Origin: Pseudomonas sp. Root562
Lineage (GTDB): Bacteria; Pseudomonadota; Gammaproteobacteria; Pseudomonadales; Pseudomonadaceae
Assembly: GCF_001427125.1 (NCBI RefSeq)
Contig: NZ_LMGK01000025.1
Location: 523,339-587,338, forward strand
Length of the DNA stretch: 64,000 nucleotides
Direction of reading: 5' to 3'
Below, in pieces: positions 15,821-24,122 of this stretch. Positions within the stretch are counted from its first letter, which is position 1, and each line of letters begins with the position of its first letter. The translations under genes and the position numbers were made by a program. The notes under the pieces are model-generated. The model searched no databases, had not been told where the DNA came from, and was given only the letters and a program-made list of their open reading frames with translations.

Positions 15821-17404
15821 TCAAATCAGCGAAGCCCTGCTCCACTGGCCATTGACCAGTCGATTGAGGCCCAACGGGTTATGGTTTTGCAACGCCTCGG
15901 GCAGGTACTCATCAGGATAGTTCTGGTAGCAGACCGGGCGCAGGAAGCGATCGATGGCCAAGCTGCCGACGGAGGTTCCGCGTGCATCGGAAGTCGCCGG
16001 GTACGGTCCGCCATGGACCATCGCATCGCTGACTTCGACGCCGGTCGGGTAGCCATTGAGCAGCAAGCGTCCGACCTTGTCTTCGAGCACGGGCAACAGG
16101 TCGCTATAGCGCTCAAGGTCCGCCGGCTCGGCGATCAGGGTGGCGGTCAGCTGACCGTGCAGGCTGTCGAGTACAGCGCGCAGTTGCTGCGAATCGTCCA
16201 CCTCCACCAGCACCGTCGCCGGGCCGAAGATCTCTTCCTGCAACAACGGATCGCCCTCGAGCAACAGTTGCACATCGGCCTTGAACAACTGCGGTTGCGC
16301 CTGGCGGTCGCCTTGCGGTTGACCGGCCAGGTGATCGACCTGGGCATGCCCATCGAGGTGTTTGAGCCCGGCACTGTAGCTGTTCAGCGCTCCGGCATTG
16401 AGCATGGTCTGGGCCGGTTGGTCGCCCATGTGCTGGGCAAAGTGTTGCTGAAACTCGCTGAACTGCGCTGAACGCAGGCCAATGATCAGACCGGGGCTGG
16501 TGCAGAATTGACCACAGCCCAGATTGACCGAAGCCGTCAGCTCTGCGGCGATTTTGTCGCCCCGAGTGCTCAAGGCGTGAGGCAGCAGGATCACCGGATT
16601 GATGCTCGACATCTCGGCGAACACCGGTATCGGCTGCGGCCGCGCGGCCGCCAGATCGGACAACGCCCGGCCACCCTTCAGCGACCCGGTAAACCCCACG
16701 GCCTTGATTCCTTCGGCCTTGACCAGCGCCTGTCCGACACCGGCGCCGTAAATCATGTTGAATACCCCCGACGGCATACCCGTGCGCTGCGCCGCGCGAA
16801 CGATGGCGCTGGCCACGCAATCGGCGGTTGCCATGTGCCCGCTGTGGGCCTTGAACACGACCGGGCACCCGGCGGCCAGCGCCGACGCGGTATCACCACC
16901 GGCAGTGGAAAAGGCCAAGGGGAAATTGCTGGCACCGAACACTGCGACGGGGCCGACACCGATGCGGTATTGGCGAATATCCGCTCGCGGTAGAGGTAGC
17001 CGTTCAGGCAACGCCTGATCAATCCGCGCACCGAGGAAATCCCCTCGCTTGAGCACTTGTGCAAACAGTCGCAACTGACCGCTGGTGCGGCCGCGCTCAC
17101 CCCGAATCCGGCCTTCGGGCAGCGCCGTTTCCCGGCAGACCAGTGCAATGAACTCCTCGCCCAGCCCATCGATCTCGTCGGCGATCGCCTCAAGAAAATC
17201 CGCACGACGCCCCGGCGGCAATTGACGAAACGGAGCAAAGGCACGGGTCGCGGCAACAACGGCCAGAGCGACTTCCTGCTCAGTGGCCTGATGAAAAACA
17301 TAAGGCAATGCCTGACCGCTACTGGCGTCGACACTGTGCAGCGTCTCGCGGCCCAGGGCACTGCGTTGCCCATCAATGAACTGCTGGCCGAGAATATCGG
17401 ACAT
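15821..17404 (-). CDS. NADP-dependent aldehyde dehydrogenase (2,5-dioxovalerate dehydrogenase-like)
   Basis: The 527-residue protein has VAVFGASNFPLAFSTAGGDT (cofactor binding, about residues 146-165), GFTGSLKGGRAL, catalytic Glu in FAEMSSINP and catalytic Cys in LGCGQFCTSPGL. Length and the N-terminus (ILGQQFIDGQRSA) match alpha-ketoglutarate semialdehyde dehydrogenase, which turns 2,5-dioxopentanoate into 2-oxoglutarate in pentose and uronate pathways. ATG 17404 follows GAGGGAGTTTTTTG and is preferred over 17440. The putative operator at 17523 is ~120 bp upstream. Substrate assignment is by family resemblance. Confidence 0.87.
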   Translation of the reverse strand: MSDILGQQFIDGQRSALGRETLHSVDASSGQALPYVFHQATEQEVALAVVAATRAFAPFRQLPPGRRADFLEAIADEIDGLGEEFIALVCRETALPEGRIRGERGRTSGQLRLFAQVLKRGDFLGARIDQALPERLPLPRADIRQYRIGVGPVAVFGASNFPLAFSTAGGDTASALAAGCPVVFKAHSGHMATADCVASAIVRAAQRTGMPSGVFNMIYGAGVGQALVKAEGIKAVGFTGSLKGGRALSDLAAARPQPIPVFAEMSSINPVILLPHALSTRGDKIAAELTASVNLGCGQFCTSPGLIIGLRSAQFSEFQQHFAQHMGDQPAQTMLNAGALNSYSAGLKHLDGHAQVDHLAGQPQGDRQAQPQLFKADVQLLLEGDPLLQEEIFGPATVLVEVDDSQQLRAVLDSLHGQLTATLIAEPADLERYSDLLPVLEDKVGRLLLNGYPTGVEVSDAMVHGGPYPATSDARGTSVGSLAIDRFLRPVCYQNYPDEYLPEALQNHNPLGLNRLVNGQWSRASLI

Positions 17405-17515
17405 CAAAAACTCCCTCGCCTGGTTTCGGCAGGCGAACACTCGAATTGAAGGAATGCGCCGACCGGCGCAGTGCCCACTCTAGGGGTCGGGATCAGGGGC
17501 GAACAAATGACAACA

Positions 17516-17554
17516 ACGGGCCGGGGGATGAGCATTTGTCATCCCCCGGCCCGT
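17516..17554. promoter_or_regulatory. Long palindrome with putative LysR operator (site 2), also a possible terminator
   Basis: ACGGGCCGGGGGATGA and TCATCCCCCGGCCCGT form a 16-bp-arm inverted repeat. Its centre, GGGGGATGAG-CATTT-GTCATCCCCC (17523-17547), matches the palindrome at 11201. It lies 9 bp past the periplasmic cyclase stop at 17563 (terminator position) and ~120 bp upstream of the aldehyde dehydrogenase start at 17404 (operator position). Both roles are possible. Confidence 0.5.
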
Positions 17555-17562
17555 CAGTCGCC

Positions 17563-18501
17563 TCAGCGAATCGCTACCGGGTTGATGTTGACCTGGGTCG
17601 AGCCTTTGTAGAGCGGCTGGCCGAGCACGAACATGAACGTCCAGGCCTTGTCCCGAACCAGCGCACGGCTGTCGATCAGTTCCAGGTTGTAGATGCCGTT
17701 CTTGGCCAGCATGAACTGGTTGACCGGGAACTCCTGGCCATCAGTGCCGGGGTAGATTTCCGAAGCCCAGGTGTCACCACCGAAAGCGACGATCTGTTTG
17801 TCCGCCAGCCATTTCGCCGCGGCCATGCCGATGCCCGGTTCCACTGCGAGGAATTTTTCGTTGTCCTTGCCCAGCAGTTCCAGCCAACCGGTGTTGAACA
17901 GCACCACGTCACCCTTCTCGATGCTGATGCCTTGCCGGTGCAGGGCCTTCTGAATATCGGCAACGGTGAATTCGGTTTTTTCCGGCACGATGGCGCGGCC
18001 GTAGATTGCGGTCATGTCCAGCACCACACCACGGGTGACAATCGGCGGGACTTTCTCGATACCGAGTTTCTGCACCCCTTCCACGGTCACGAAGTCCGCC
18101 GCGCGATTGCCGTTGTAGTAGACGTTGTCGATGCCAATGTGGCCGATGCCGTTGAGCTGGGTGCCCACACCGGTCCAGCCCACCACCAATTCATCGTTGA
18201 AGGTGAATTTGTTCGGCCCCATGGTGGTGCCGCCCGCTTCGCCCGGCTGGACATTGGTCAGGTGGAAACTGCGGTGACGGAACGCCGGCAGGTTCTTGTC
18301 GATGGGCACGGCCAGCGGATAAGTCTTGCCTGTCTTGATCAACTTGGCAGCGTTGAGCACCGAATCGGCGTCAAGCAGGTTCAGTGCACCGATTTCATCG
18401 TTGGCACCAAACTTGGACGGATACCATTTTTCGCCCTCGGCGGCGTGGGCGGCGTTGAGGGTGAACAGGAGGGCAAATGGCAAAGCCAGGCGCTTGAGCA
18501 T
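17563..18501 (-). CDS. Cyclase family protein with signal peptide
   Basis: The 312-residue protein starts MLKRLALPFALLFTLNAAHA, a Sec signal peptide with an AHA cleavage site, so it is probably periplasmic. The mature part is a cyclase/formamidase-like hydrolase: NDEIGALNLLDADSVLNAAK, GVGTQLNGIGHIGIDN (metal and active-site segment, changed from HxGTHxD) and EKGDVVLFNTGWLELLG. It could process the cluster's substrate before uptake by the MFS transporter. It is divergent from the GlxA-type regulator at 18760, with 258 bp between them. Confidence 0.84.
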   Translation of the reverse strand: MLKRLALPFALLFTLNAAHAAEGEKWYPSKFGANDEIGALNLLDADSVLNAAKLIKTGKTYPLAVPIDKNLPAFRHRSFHLTNVQPGEAGGTTMGPNKFTFNDELVVGWTGVGTQLNGIGHIGIDNVYYNGNRAADFVTVEGVQKLGIEKVPPIVTRGVVLDMTAIYGRAIVPEKTEFTVADIQKALHRQGISIEKGDVVLFNTGWLELLGKDNEKFLAVEPGIGMAAAKWLADKQIVAFGGDTWASEIYPGTDGQEFPVNQFMLAKNGIYNLELIDSRALVRDKAWTFMFVLGQPLYKGSTQVNINPVAIR

Positions 18502-18759
18502 GTTGGAGTCCTTGTCTGTTTTTGATGGACCCCACGGTACTCAGCGGTTTTGTGCAGAAACAGCCAGCCCTCGACAATACATTTGTTCTGGATTTTCACG
18601 AGTGCTTGCATCGATATCTGCACAAACAGTCGGCAGTGCTAGAGTGGAACCGGTGGGTCAACTGACATAAAACCCTGAAATCCTGACAGTCGACCAATTG
18701 CGATAACGCTTAGAACGTTTGCGAATTATGATTATTCCATCTCGCTGATACAGAAACCT

Positions 18760-19776
18760 ATGAACATCGCAAACCCTCCAGCCGCCCGCGAAATCCAATC
18801 CGATTCACCGCGTTTGATCGTCTTCCTCGCCTACCCCGAAATGGGCCTGCTGGACCTGACCGGCGCACAAACCGTATTTTGGGCGGCCTCGCGCTATCTC
18901 AACAGCAGCAACTTGCCGGGTTACAAACTGCAAACCGCCAGCCTCACCGGTGGCCTGATCCAGACTGCCGAAGGCCTGGCCGTCGACACTGTGCCATTGA
19001 GCGCTTTCACCGAGCACTCGATCGACACGCTGATCGTGCCTGGCGCGCCGGTGATTATCACGGCCATGAACAATTCACTGGAGGTCGTCGAGTGGCTCAA
19101 GGTCGCCTCGACCAAAGTCAGGCGCACCGCCTCGGTGTGCAGTGGCACGTTCCTGCTGGCCGAAGCCGGATTGCTCGACGGTCGTCGTGCCGCCACCCAT
19201 TGGGCGATGTGCGGCATGCTCAAGGAGCGACACCCGTCGATCGAAGTCGACAACGATGCGATCTTTGTCCAGCAGGGTTCAGTCTGGACTTCTGCCGGGG
19301 TCAGTGCCGGCATCGACCTGGCCCTGGCGCTGGTCGAAGAAGATTGCGGCCGCGAACTGGCGTTGCTGGTAGCGCGGGAAATGGTGGTGTTCCTCAAGCG
19401 CCCTGGTGGTCAGGCCCAGTACAGCCAACTGCTGCAATCGCAAACCAGCGAAGGCGCCGCCTTCGACGACCTGCACCTGTGGATCACGCAAAACCTGGCC
19501 GGTGAAAACCTCACCATCGACCGGCTCGCCCAACAAGTGCAGATGAGCCCACGCAACTTCGCCCGGGTCTACAAACTCAAGACCGGCCGCACCCCGGCCA
19601 AAGCTGTGGAAGTGCTGCGGGTCGAAGCCGCCAGGCGCCTGCTGGAAGAATCCGAGCGCAACATCGATCAGATTTCCCGACTGTGCGGCTTTGGTGACGA
19701 AGAACGCATGCGCCTGACTTTCCAGCGCAACCTGGGGGTTTCGCCACGGGACTATCGCAACCGGTTTTCCCGTTGA
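18760..19776 (+). CDS. GlxA family AraC-type regulator 1
   Basis: The 338-residue protein has an N-terminal DJ-1/PfpI-like amidase domain (LIVFLAYPEMGLLDLTGAQT, about residues 19-38; nucleophile-elbow region TASVCSGTFLLAEAGLL) and a C-terminal AraC domain with two HTH motifs (IDRLAQQVQMSPRNFARVYK and ISRLCGFGDEERMRLTFQRN). Such regulators control catabolism of nitrogenous compounds or arginine-related metabolites. It is divergent from the periplasmic cyclase gene, which it may regulate. It is paralogous to the regulator at 21215. Confidence 0.88.
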   Translation: MNIANPPAAREIQSDSPRLIVFLAYPEMGLLDLTGAQTVFWAASRYLNSSNLPGYKLQTASLTGGLIQTAEGLAVDTVPLSAFTEHSIDTLIVPGAPVIITAMNNSLEVVEWLKVASTKVRRTASVCSGTFLLAEAGLLDGRRAATHWAMCGMLKERHPSIEVDNDAIFVQQGSVWTSAGVSAGIDLALALVEEDCGRELALLVAREMVVFLKRPGGQAQYSQLLQSQTSEGAAFDDLHLWITQNLAGENLTIDRLAQQVQMSPRNFARVYKLKTGRTPAKAVEVLRVEAARRLLEESERNIDQISRLCGFGDEERMRLTFQRNLGVSPRDYRNRFSR

Positions 19777-19877
19777 ATCAACGGCCAATTGCATCCGCAG
19801 GGAACTCCAGAGGGCCCTCGTGCATCCTAAATGGTGTGGTACTTTCTTTATGCTCCACGCTTTCGGAGGACACCGTC

Positions 19878-20195
19878 ATGCGACGTTTGTTGATCATTTC
19901 TTCCCTGGTACTTTGTTTGCCCTTCGGTTCAGCCATGGCCAAAGTGGATGCAGGTGATGTTGCCACTTCGGCCGGTGTTTCCGCTTCGCTGTACTCGACG
20001 TTCAAGGATGACAAAATGATGATTCCCGCCCGTGACGACGCGTCCAGCTTCGTCGCCAGTGGCGGTGCGATTCGTGGCGTTTATCTGGAGCAGGTGTTGC
20101 AGCGGATCCGCCAGGAAAACCCCGGTCTCAATGCCAGCGATGAAGACTTGGCGCGAGCCATTCTTGTCCAGCAAGGCGTTGCTGCCGATCACTGA
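19878..20195 (+). CDS. DUF2388 family small secreted protein
   Basis: The 105-residue protein starts MRRLLIISSLVLCLPFGSAM, a Sec signal peptide ending near AMA. The mature part has the DUF2388 pattern SxSLYSTFKDDKM, IPARDDASSFVASGGAIRGV and ASDEDLARAILVQQG. The family is restricted to pseudomonads as far as I know and has no assigned function. ATG 19878 follows CGGAGGACACCGTC, a strong ribosome site. A start further upstream inside the GlxA gene is unlikely. Confidence 0.85.
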   Translation: MRRLLIISSLVLCLPFGSAMAKVDAGDVATSAGVSASLYSTFKDDKMMIPARDDASSFVASGGAIRGVYLEQVLQRIRQENPGLNASDEDLARAILVQQGVAADH

Positions 20196-20298
20196 AGACG
20201 ACCAACCTCAGCGGTGGGGCTCGTGACACCCGGATTGCGTTTCCAGCCCTGCCTTGCTGTCGATTGACCGCCACCTGCTCCACTTGACCGGGCAGTAT

Positions 20299-21090
20299 TC
20301 AGCGATAGCGCGGCGCCGATTCTGAATTTCCGAACAGCCCGCTCAACACCTGGCGTTGAGTTTCATGACGGTCCCACTGCGCCCCGTCGTGCAGGCCCGG
20401 GATGGTCACCACTTCTCCATTCGCCAACCCAACCAGTGCTGCATCAACCATGTCCTCGGCAGACATGACGATTTCCTGCGGCAGGTTTTCCACCGGGTTG
20501 CCCGCTTCACTCCAGAACTCGGTTGCGGTGGCGCCCGGCAGCACGGCCTGGATGCGCACGCCTTTGTCGGCCAGTTCCCGATGCATCGACTGGCTCAAAC
20601 CCAGCACAAACGCCTTGGTTCCACCGTAAACGCCATTGAGAATTTCCGGAGCGATGGCAACGATCGAAGAAATGTTGATCACCGTGCCGGTGCCGCGCGC
20701 GACGAAGCCAGGCACCACGGCATAAGCCAGGCGCATCAACGCGGTGACATTGAGGGAGATCATGTCTTCCATTTCATCCACCGGGCTGGCGAGCAGCGGC
20801 ATAACCGCGCCGACGCCGGCATTGTTGACCAGCAAGGTGATGCTGGCATCGTTGCGCAGGATGTCTTCTACCCGTCGCACATCGGCCTTGTCCTTGAGGT
20901 CGGCGGCGACCACTTCCACGGTGCGACCGGTCTGGTCGCTCAGATGCCGGGCCAGGGCGTTGAGCTTGCCCTGGCTACGGGCCACCAGAATCAAGTCATA
21001 ACCCTGGCGAGCGAGGCGGTCGGCGTACACAGCGCCAATGCCCGACGATGCACCGGTGATCAATGCAGTACCTTTGGATGAGAGCGCCAT
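20299..21090 (-). CDS. SDR family NAD(P)-dependent oxidoreductase
   Basis: The 263-residue protein has TGASSGIGAVYADRLARQGY (about residues 12-31), NNAGVGAVMPLL, a catalytic Ser in NISSIV and YGGTK carrying the active-site Tyr and Lys. The C-terminal half lacks the usual DGG ending and resembles the DltE-like branch of oxidoreductases. It is divergent from the GlxA-type regulator at 21215 with a 124-bp gap, a typical regulator-target pair. The substrate is unknown. Confidence 0.88.
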   Translation of the reverse strand: MALSSKGTALITGASSGIGAVYADRLARQGYDLILVARSQGKLNALARHLSDQTGRTVEVVAADLKDKADVRRVEDILRNDASITLLVNNAGVGAVMPLLASPVDEMEDMISLNVTALMRLAYAVVPGFVARGTGTVINISSIVAIAPEILNGVYGGTKAFVLGLSQSMHRELADKGVRIQAVLPGATATEFWSEAGNPVENLPQEIVMSAEDMVDAALVGLANGEVVTIPGLHDGAQWDRHETQRQVLSGLFGNSESAPRYR

Positions 21091-21214
21091 AATCGGTTTC
21101 CTTCACGGTTGGGCGAGACGTTCGCCGGTTGTGTACCGTTATAAATCCGCTCGCCGGTGTCGCAAATGACGTTTAAAGTACGTTTTTCGGACATCGCCGT
21201 TTGAGGGCAGATCA

Positions 21215-22162
21215 ATGATTACCGTGGCGTTCGTGGTTTTCGACGGCTTCCAGTCCATGGCGCTGGCGGCGATGCCGGTGTTCGAATACGCCAACTTCAG
21301 CGCTGGCGAAACGCTGTACGACGTGCGTGTGCTGTCTGAAGGGGGTCGCTTGTTGCGGGCCTCCGGCGGCTTGTGTGTCGGCACCGAGGCATTCGATGAG
21401 CGTGTGTTCGATACGGTGATCGTGGTCGGTGGCGATGCGATTCTCGAACAGGCGCCCGAAGCGGTGCTCGATTACCTGCGGGCTGGCGTCAAGACCGCGC
21501 GACGCACGGCGTCGATCTGTTCCGGGGCTTTCGTCCTGGCCCAGGCCGGTTTGCTGGAGGGAAAGCGGGCAACCACTCATTGGGCCTATGCGCGACAACT
21601 GCAAGAGCGTTTTGCGGGGATCAACGTCGAGGCTGACCGGATCTACGTGATCGACGGTTCGATCTGGACTTCAGCCGGCATGACCGCCGGTATCGACCTG
21701 GCGCTGGCCATGGTCGAAAAAGATCACGGCGCCGACCTCGCCCGTTCAGTGGCGCAAAAACTGGTGATGTACCACCGTCGCGCGGGTGGCCAGTCGCAAC
21801 ATTCGGCGCTGCTGGAACTGGAGCCGAAATCCGATCGCATTCAGAGCGTGTTGACCTATGCCCGGGAACACCTCGACCAAGTGCTTTCGGTGGAGCAACT
21901 GGCTGAGGTGGCACGCCTGAGCCCACGGCAGTTCAGCCGGGCATTTCGCGCGGAAACCGGCCAGTCACCGGCCAAGGCCATCGAAAACCTGCGCCTGGAA
22001 ACGGCACGGCAGATGCTCGAACGCGGGCGCCTGAGCCTTGACCAGATCGCCCTGGCAACCGGCTTCAGCGACCGCCGCCGCATGCGCGAAGCGTTCTTGC
22101 GAACATTCGGGCAGCCGCCGCAGGTGATACGGCGCAGCGCGCGATCCGAGATGTCAATGTAG
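21215..22162 (+). CDS. GlxA family AraC-type regulator 2
   Basis: The 315-residue protein has a DJ-1/PfpI-like domain (AFVVFDGFQSMALAAMPVFE; TASICSGAFVLAQAGLL with the elbow Cys) and an AraC domain at its C-terminus (VEQLAEVARLSPRQFSRAFR and IALATGFSDRRRMREAFLRT). Domain order and several segments parallel the regulator at 18760, though similarity is moderate, so they are probably paralogues. It is likely to control the divergent SDR gene at 20299-21090. Confidence 0.88.
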   Translation: MITVAFVVFDGFQSMALAAMPVFEYANFSAGETLYDVRVLSEGGRLLRASGGLCVGTEAFDERVFDTVIVVGGDAILEQAPEAVLDYLRAGVKTARRTASICSGAFVLAQAGLLEGKRATTHWAYARQLQERFAGINVEADRIYVIDGSIWTSAGMTAGIDLALAMVEKDHGADLARSVAQKLVMYHRRAGGQSQHSALLELEPKSDRIQSVLTYAREHLDQVLSVEQLAEVARLSPRQFSRAFRAETGQSPAKAIENLRLETARQMLERGRLSLDQIALATGFSDRRRMREAFLRTFGQPPQVIRRSARSEMSM

Positions 22163-22197
22163 GAGCGAACCGCCGACCGGCGTCAATCCTGGCGGCC

Positions 22198-22361
22198 GCC
22201 ATCGCTGGCAAGCCAGCTCCCACAGGGGCTTTATGCCAAGCACAAAAACTGCGGAGACTTCAAATACTGTGGGAGCGTGGCTTGCCCGCGATGACGTCGG
22301 CACATTCACCATCCACGCTGCCTGACACACCACCATCGCTGGCAAGCCAGCTCCCACAGGG
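22198..22361. repeat. REP cluster: one half-site plus an inverted pair
   Basis: A lone half-site (GCCATCGCTGGCAAGCCAGC, from 22198) is followed by an inverted pair at 22268-22361 whose left arm is the diverged GGAGCGTGGCTTGCCCGCGAT. It lies between convergent genes. Confidence 0.8.
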
Positions 22362-22373
22362 GTCTGATGTCGA

Positions 22374-23042
22374 TTACAAAGGCTGTAAGCGAATCAAATT
22401 GTCGGCGCTTGCCTGCGCCACAACCAAATCATAATCAGCTAACGTCGCATGATCCGTCTCGATCGGCACGTCATGCGTCGCCGTCACAATCAACAAACCC
22501 GCCCCCGCCGCCTGCGCGGCGAGGATCCCCACCGTGGCATCTTCGAACACCAGGCATTGAGTGATGTCCACCCCCAGCCGTGTCGCCGCGAGTCGATAAC
22601 CGCTCGGGTCGGGTTTGCCGAGGCTGACGTCTTCGGCGGTGATCATCACGTCCGGCTCGGGAATCCCTGCCGCTGCCATTCGCCGCAACGCCAGCGTCCT
22701 CGGCGCCGAGGTGACGATGGCCCATTGATGGGCCGGCAGCGATTTGAGGAACGCCGCCGCGCCAGGCACCTCGGCAACCCCTTCGACATCTTCGATTTCC
22801 GCCTGGGTAATCCACGCCGCTTCAGCCTCGGCATCCACACCGGGCAATCCCAGACGCGTGATGGTGTCGATGGCACGGGCACCGTGAATGGTCGGCAGGA
22901 AGGTTTCGACATCGACACCGTGGCGCAAGGCCCAAGTGGTCCAGACGCGTTCGGCGGCGGCAATCGAGGTGAGGATGGTGCCGTCCATGTCGAACAGGAA
23001 GGCACGGTAAGGGACGTTGAAAACAGACGTGGGCACGGGCAA
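22374..23042 (-). CDS. HAD family phosphatase (sugar-phosphatase-like)
   Basis: The 222-residue protein has HAD motif I (AFLFDMDGTILTS, about residues 14-26), motif II in AIVTSAPRTLALR, motif III Lys in LGKPDPSGYRLAA and motif IV CLVFEDATVGILAAQAAGAG. The cap is a helical C1 type as in the sugar phosphatases YfbT and DOG1 or beta-phosphoglucomutase. It is predicted to dephosphorylate a small phosphorylated sugar in the cytoplasm. It appears monocistronic. Confidence 0.85.
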   Translation of the reverse strand: MPVPTSVFNVPYRAFLFDMDGTILTSIAAAERVWTTWALRHGVDVETFLPTIHGARAIDTITRLGLPGVDAEAEAAWITQAEIEDVEGVAEVPGAAAFLKSLPAHQWAIVTSAPRTLALRRMAAAGIPEPDVMITAEDVSLGKPDPSGYRLAATRLGVDITQCLVFEDATVGILAAQAAGAGLLIVTATHDVPIETDHATLADYDLVVAQASADNLIRLQPL

Positions 23043-23103
23043 AGGGTCCTTCCTATCTCAGCGGACATTTGCGCCAATTTACACGATCCCCACAGGAACT
23101 GGC

Positions 23104-23158
23104 GCAGGCTGCGATCTTTTGATCCTGAAAAAGCAGAATCAAAAGATCGCAGCCTGCC
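23104..23158. repeat. Inverted repeat GCAGGCTGCGATCTTTTGAT, possible bidirectional terminator
   Basis: A perfect 20-bp inverted repeat around a 15-bp loop lies between the receiver gene's 3' end (23166) and the HAD gene's 5' region. This second repeat family of pseudomonads is unlike the GGAGCGAGC type elsewhere in the window. Confidence 0.75.
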
Positions 23159-23165
23159 CCAGCCC

Positions 23166-23573
23166 CTACAAGGCAGGGCGTGATTTCAAGGCCCCTTGCA
23201 CACAATCGAGCAGTTGCCCCAACGCCCAGGGTTTCTTGATGAATGTCACCTCATGCCGGACGCCGGAGCTTTCCGGGGTTTCATAGCCGGACATGATCAT
23301 GATCGGTTTGTCCGGCCAGCGATCGCCAAACTGATTGGCCAGGTCTGCACCATTGAGTTTGCCGGGCATGGTGATGTCCGTGAGCAACAACCTGACCTGC
23401 GCGGCATGCTGCTCCAGATACGCCGCAGCCGCATCGGCACTGATCTGCGGTTCCACCACAAAGCCTTCGTCCTGCAGAATTTCGCAGAGAAATTCCAGGA
23501 TCAACGGGTCGTCCTCAACCACCAGGATCAACCCCTCAGGAAGATATCCGCCCGCTGTCGTTACTCGACTCAT
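23166..23573 (-). CDS. Stand-alone response regulator receiver protein
   Basis: The 135-residue protein is a single receiver domain: ILVVEDDPLILEFLCEIL holds the acidic pair, LLLTDITMPG the phospho-accepting Asp, MIMSGYE the Thr/Ser position and FIKKPW the conserved Lys. No output domain is present, so it works through protein contact. No histidine kinase is nearby; its partner lies elsewhere. ATG 23573 is preceded by AAGG at a good distance; 23597 is an alternative. Confidence 0.85.
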   Translation of the reverse strand: MSRVTTAGGYLPEGLILVVEDDPLILEFLCEILQDEGFVVEPQISADAAAAYLEQHAAQVRLLLTDITMPGKLNGADLANQFGDRWPDKPIMIMSGYETPESSGVRHEVTFIKKPWALGQLLDCVQGALKSRPAL

Positions 23574-23694
23574 GACCTTGCTGCTCCCTGATTGCACCTA
23601 TGATTTCGCGGGCTTGAATCCGCTACCTACAAGTAGGAGCAGCGGACTCGGCGGAAATTCATTTTTGATACAGTCAGGCGACGAATTCATGCTT

Positions 23695-23787
23695 CCTGCA
23701 GGCGCTGAGCCCGCTCGCGATGGCGCTGTGTCAGCCATTACAGGTTGACTGATACACCGCCATCGCGAGCAAGCTCAGCTCCTACAG
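23695..23787. repeat. REP inverted pair (REPIN), somewhat diverged
   Basis: CTGCAGGCGCTGAGCCCGCT and the arm CGCCATCGCGAGCAAGCTCAG pair imperfectly around a ~35-bp spacer, just after the MxKDx gene's 3' end. Confidence 0.75.
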
Positions 23788-23806
23788 GGGCACGGGATTT
23801 TTGGGA

Positions 23807-24073
23807 TTACTGTGACATGACGTCCTTTTTCATGGCGTCTTTGGACATGGCGTCTTTTTTCATGCCGTCCTTGCTCATGGAATCCCTGGACATCGTGTCT
23901 TTCTTCATCGCGTCCTTGGACATTGAATCTTTCTTCATCGCGTCTTTGGACATTGCATCCTTGGACATCGAATCCTTGCTCATGCTGTCTTTGCTCATGG
24001 TGTCAGCAGCAAAAACACTGGCGGCGCCGACGGCCAGGCACAAAGACAGAACAACGGTGGTCAGCTTTTTCAT
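23807..24073 (-). CDS. Pentapeptide MxKDx repeat protein
   Basis: The 88-residue protein has a signal peptide (MKKLTTVVLSLCLAVGAASV, cleavage near VFAAD). The rest is twelve five-residue repeats of the form [TSAG]M[SK][KR]D plus a partial one. At DNA level this is a 15-bp tandem repeat over about 23810-24005. I recognise it as the MXKDX repeat family, of unknown function. The mature protein is secreted or periplasmic, highly charged and Met-rich, which might suit metal binding or oxidation sensing. It lies 49 bp after the molybdopterin oxidoreductase gene, probably in the same operon. Repeat number may vary between strains. Confidence 0.88.
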   Translation of the reverse strand: MKKLTTVVLSLCLAVGAASVFAADTMSKDSMSKDSMSKDAMSKDAMKKDSMSKDAMKKDTMSRDSMSKDGMKKDAMSKDAMKKDVMSQ

Positions 24074-24122
24074 GATGAAACTCCTTGAAGCACAGGTTTG
24101 ATGGGTAGGTTGCGGGGGTTCA

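Noticed and set aside
23807..24010. A regular 15-bp tandem repeat that could look like a CRISPR or minisatellite
   Set aside because: The period is far too short for CRISPR, there are no spacers, and the repeat is the coding sequence of the MxKDx pentapeptides.
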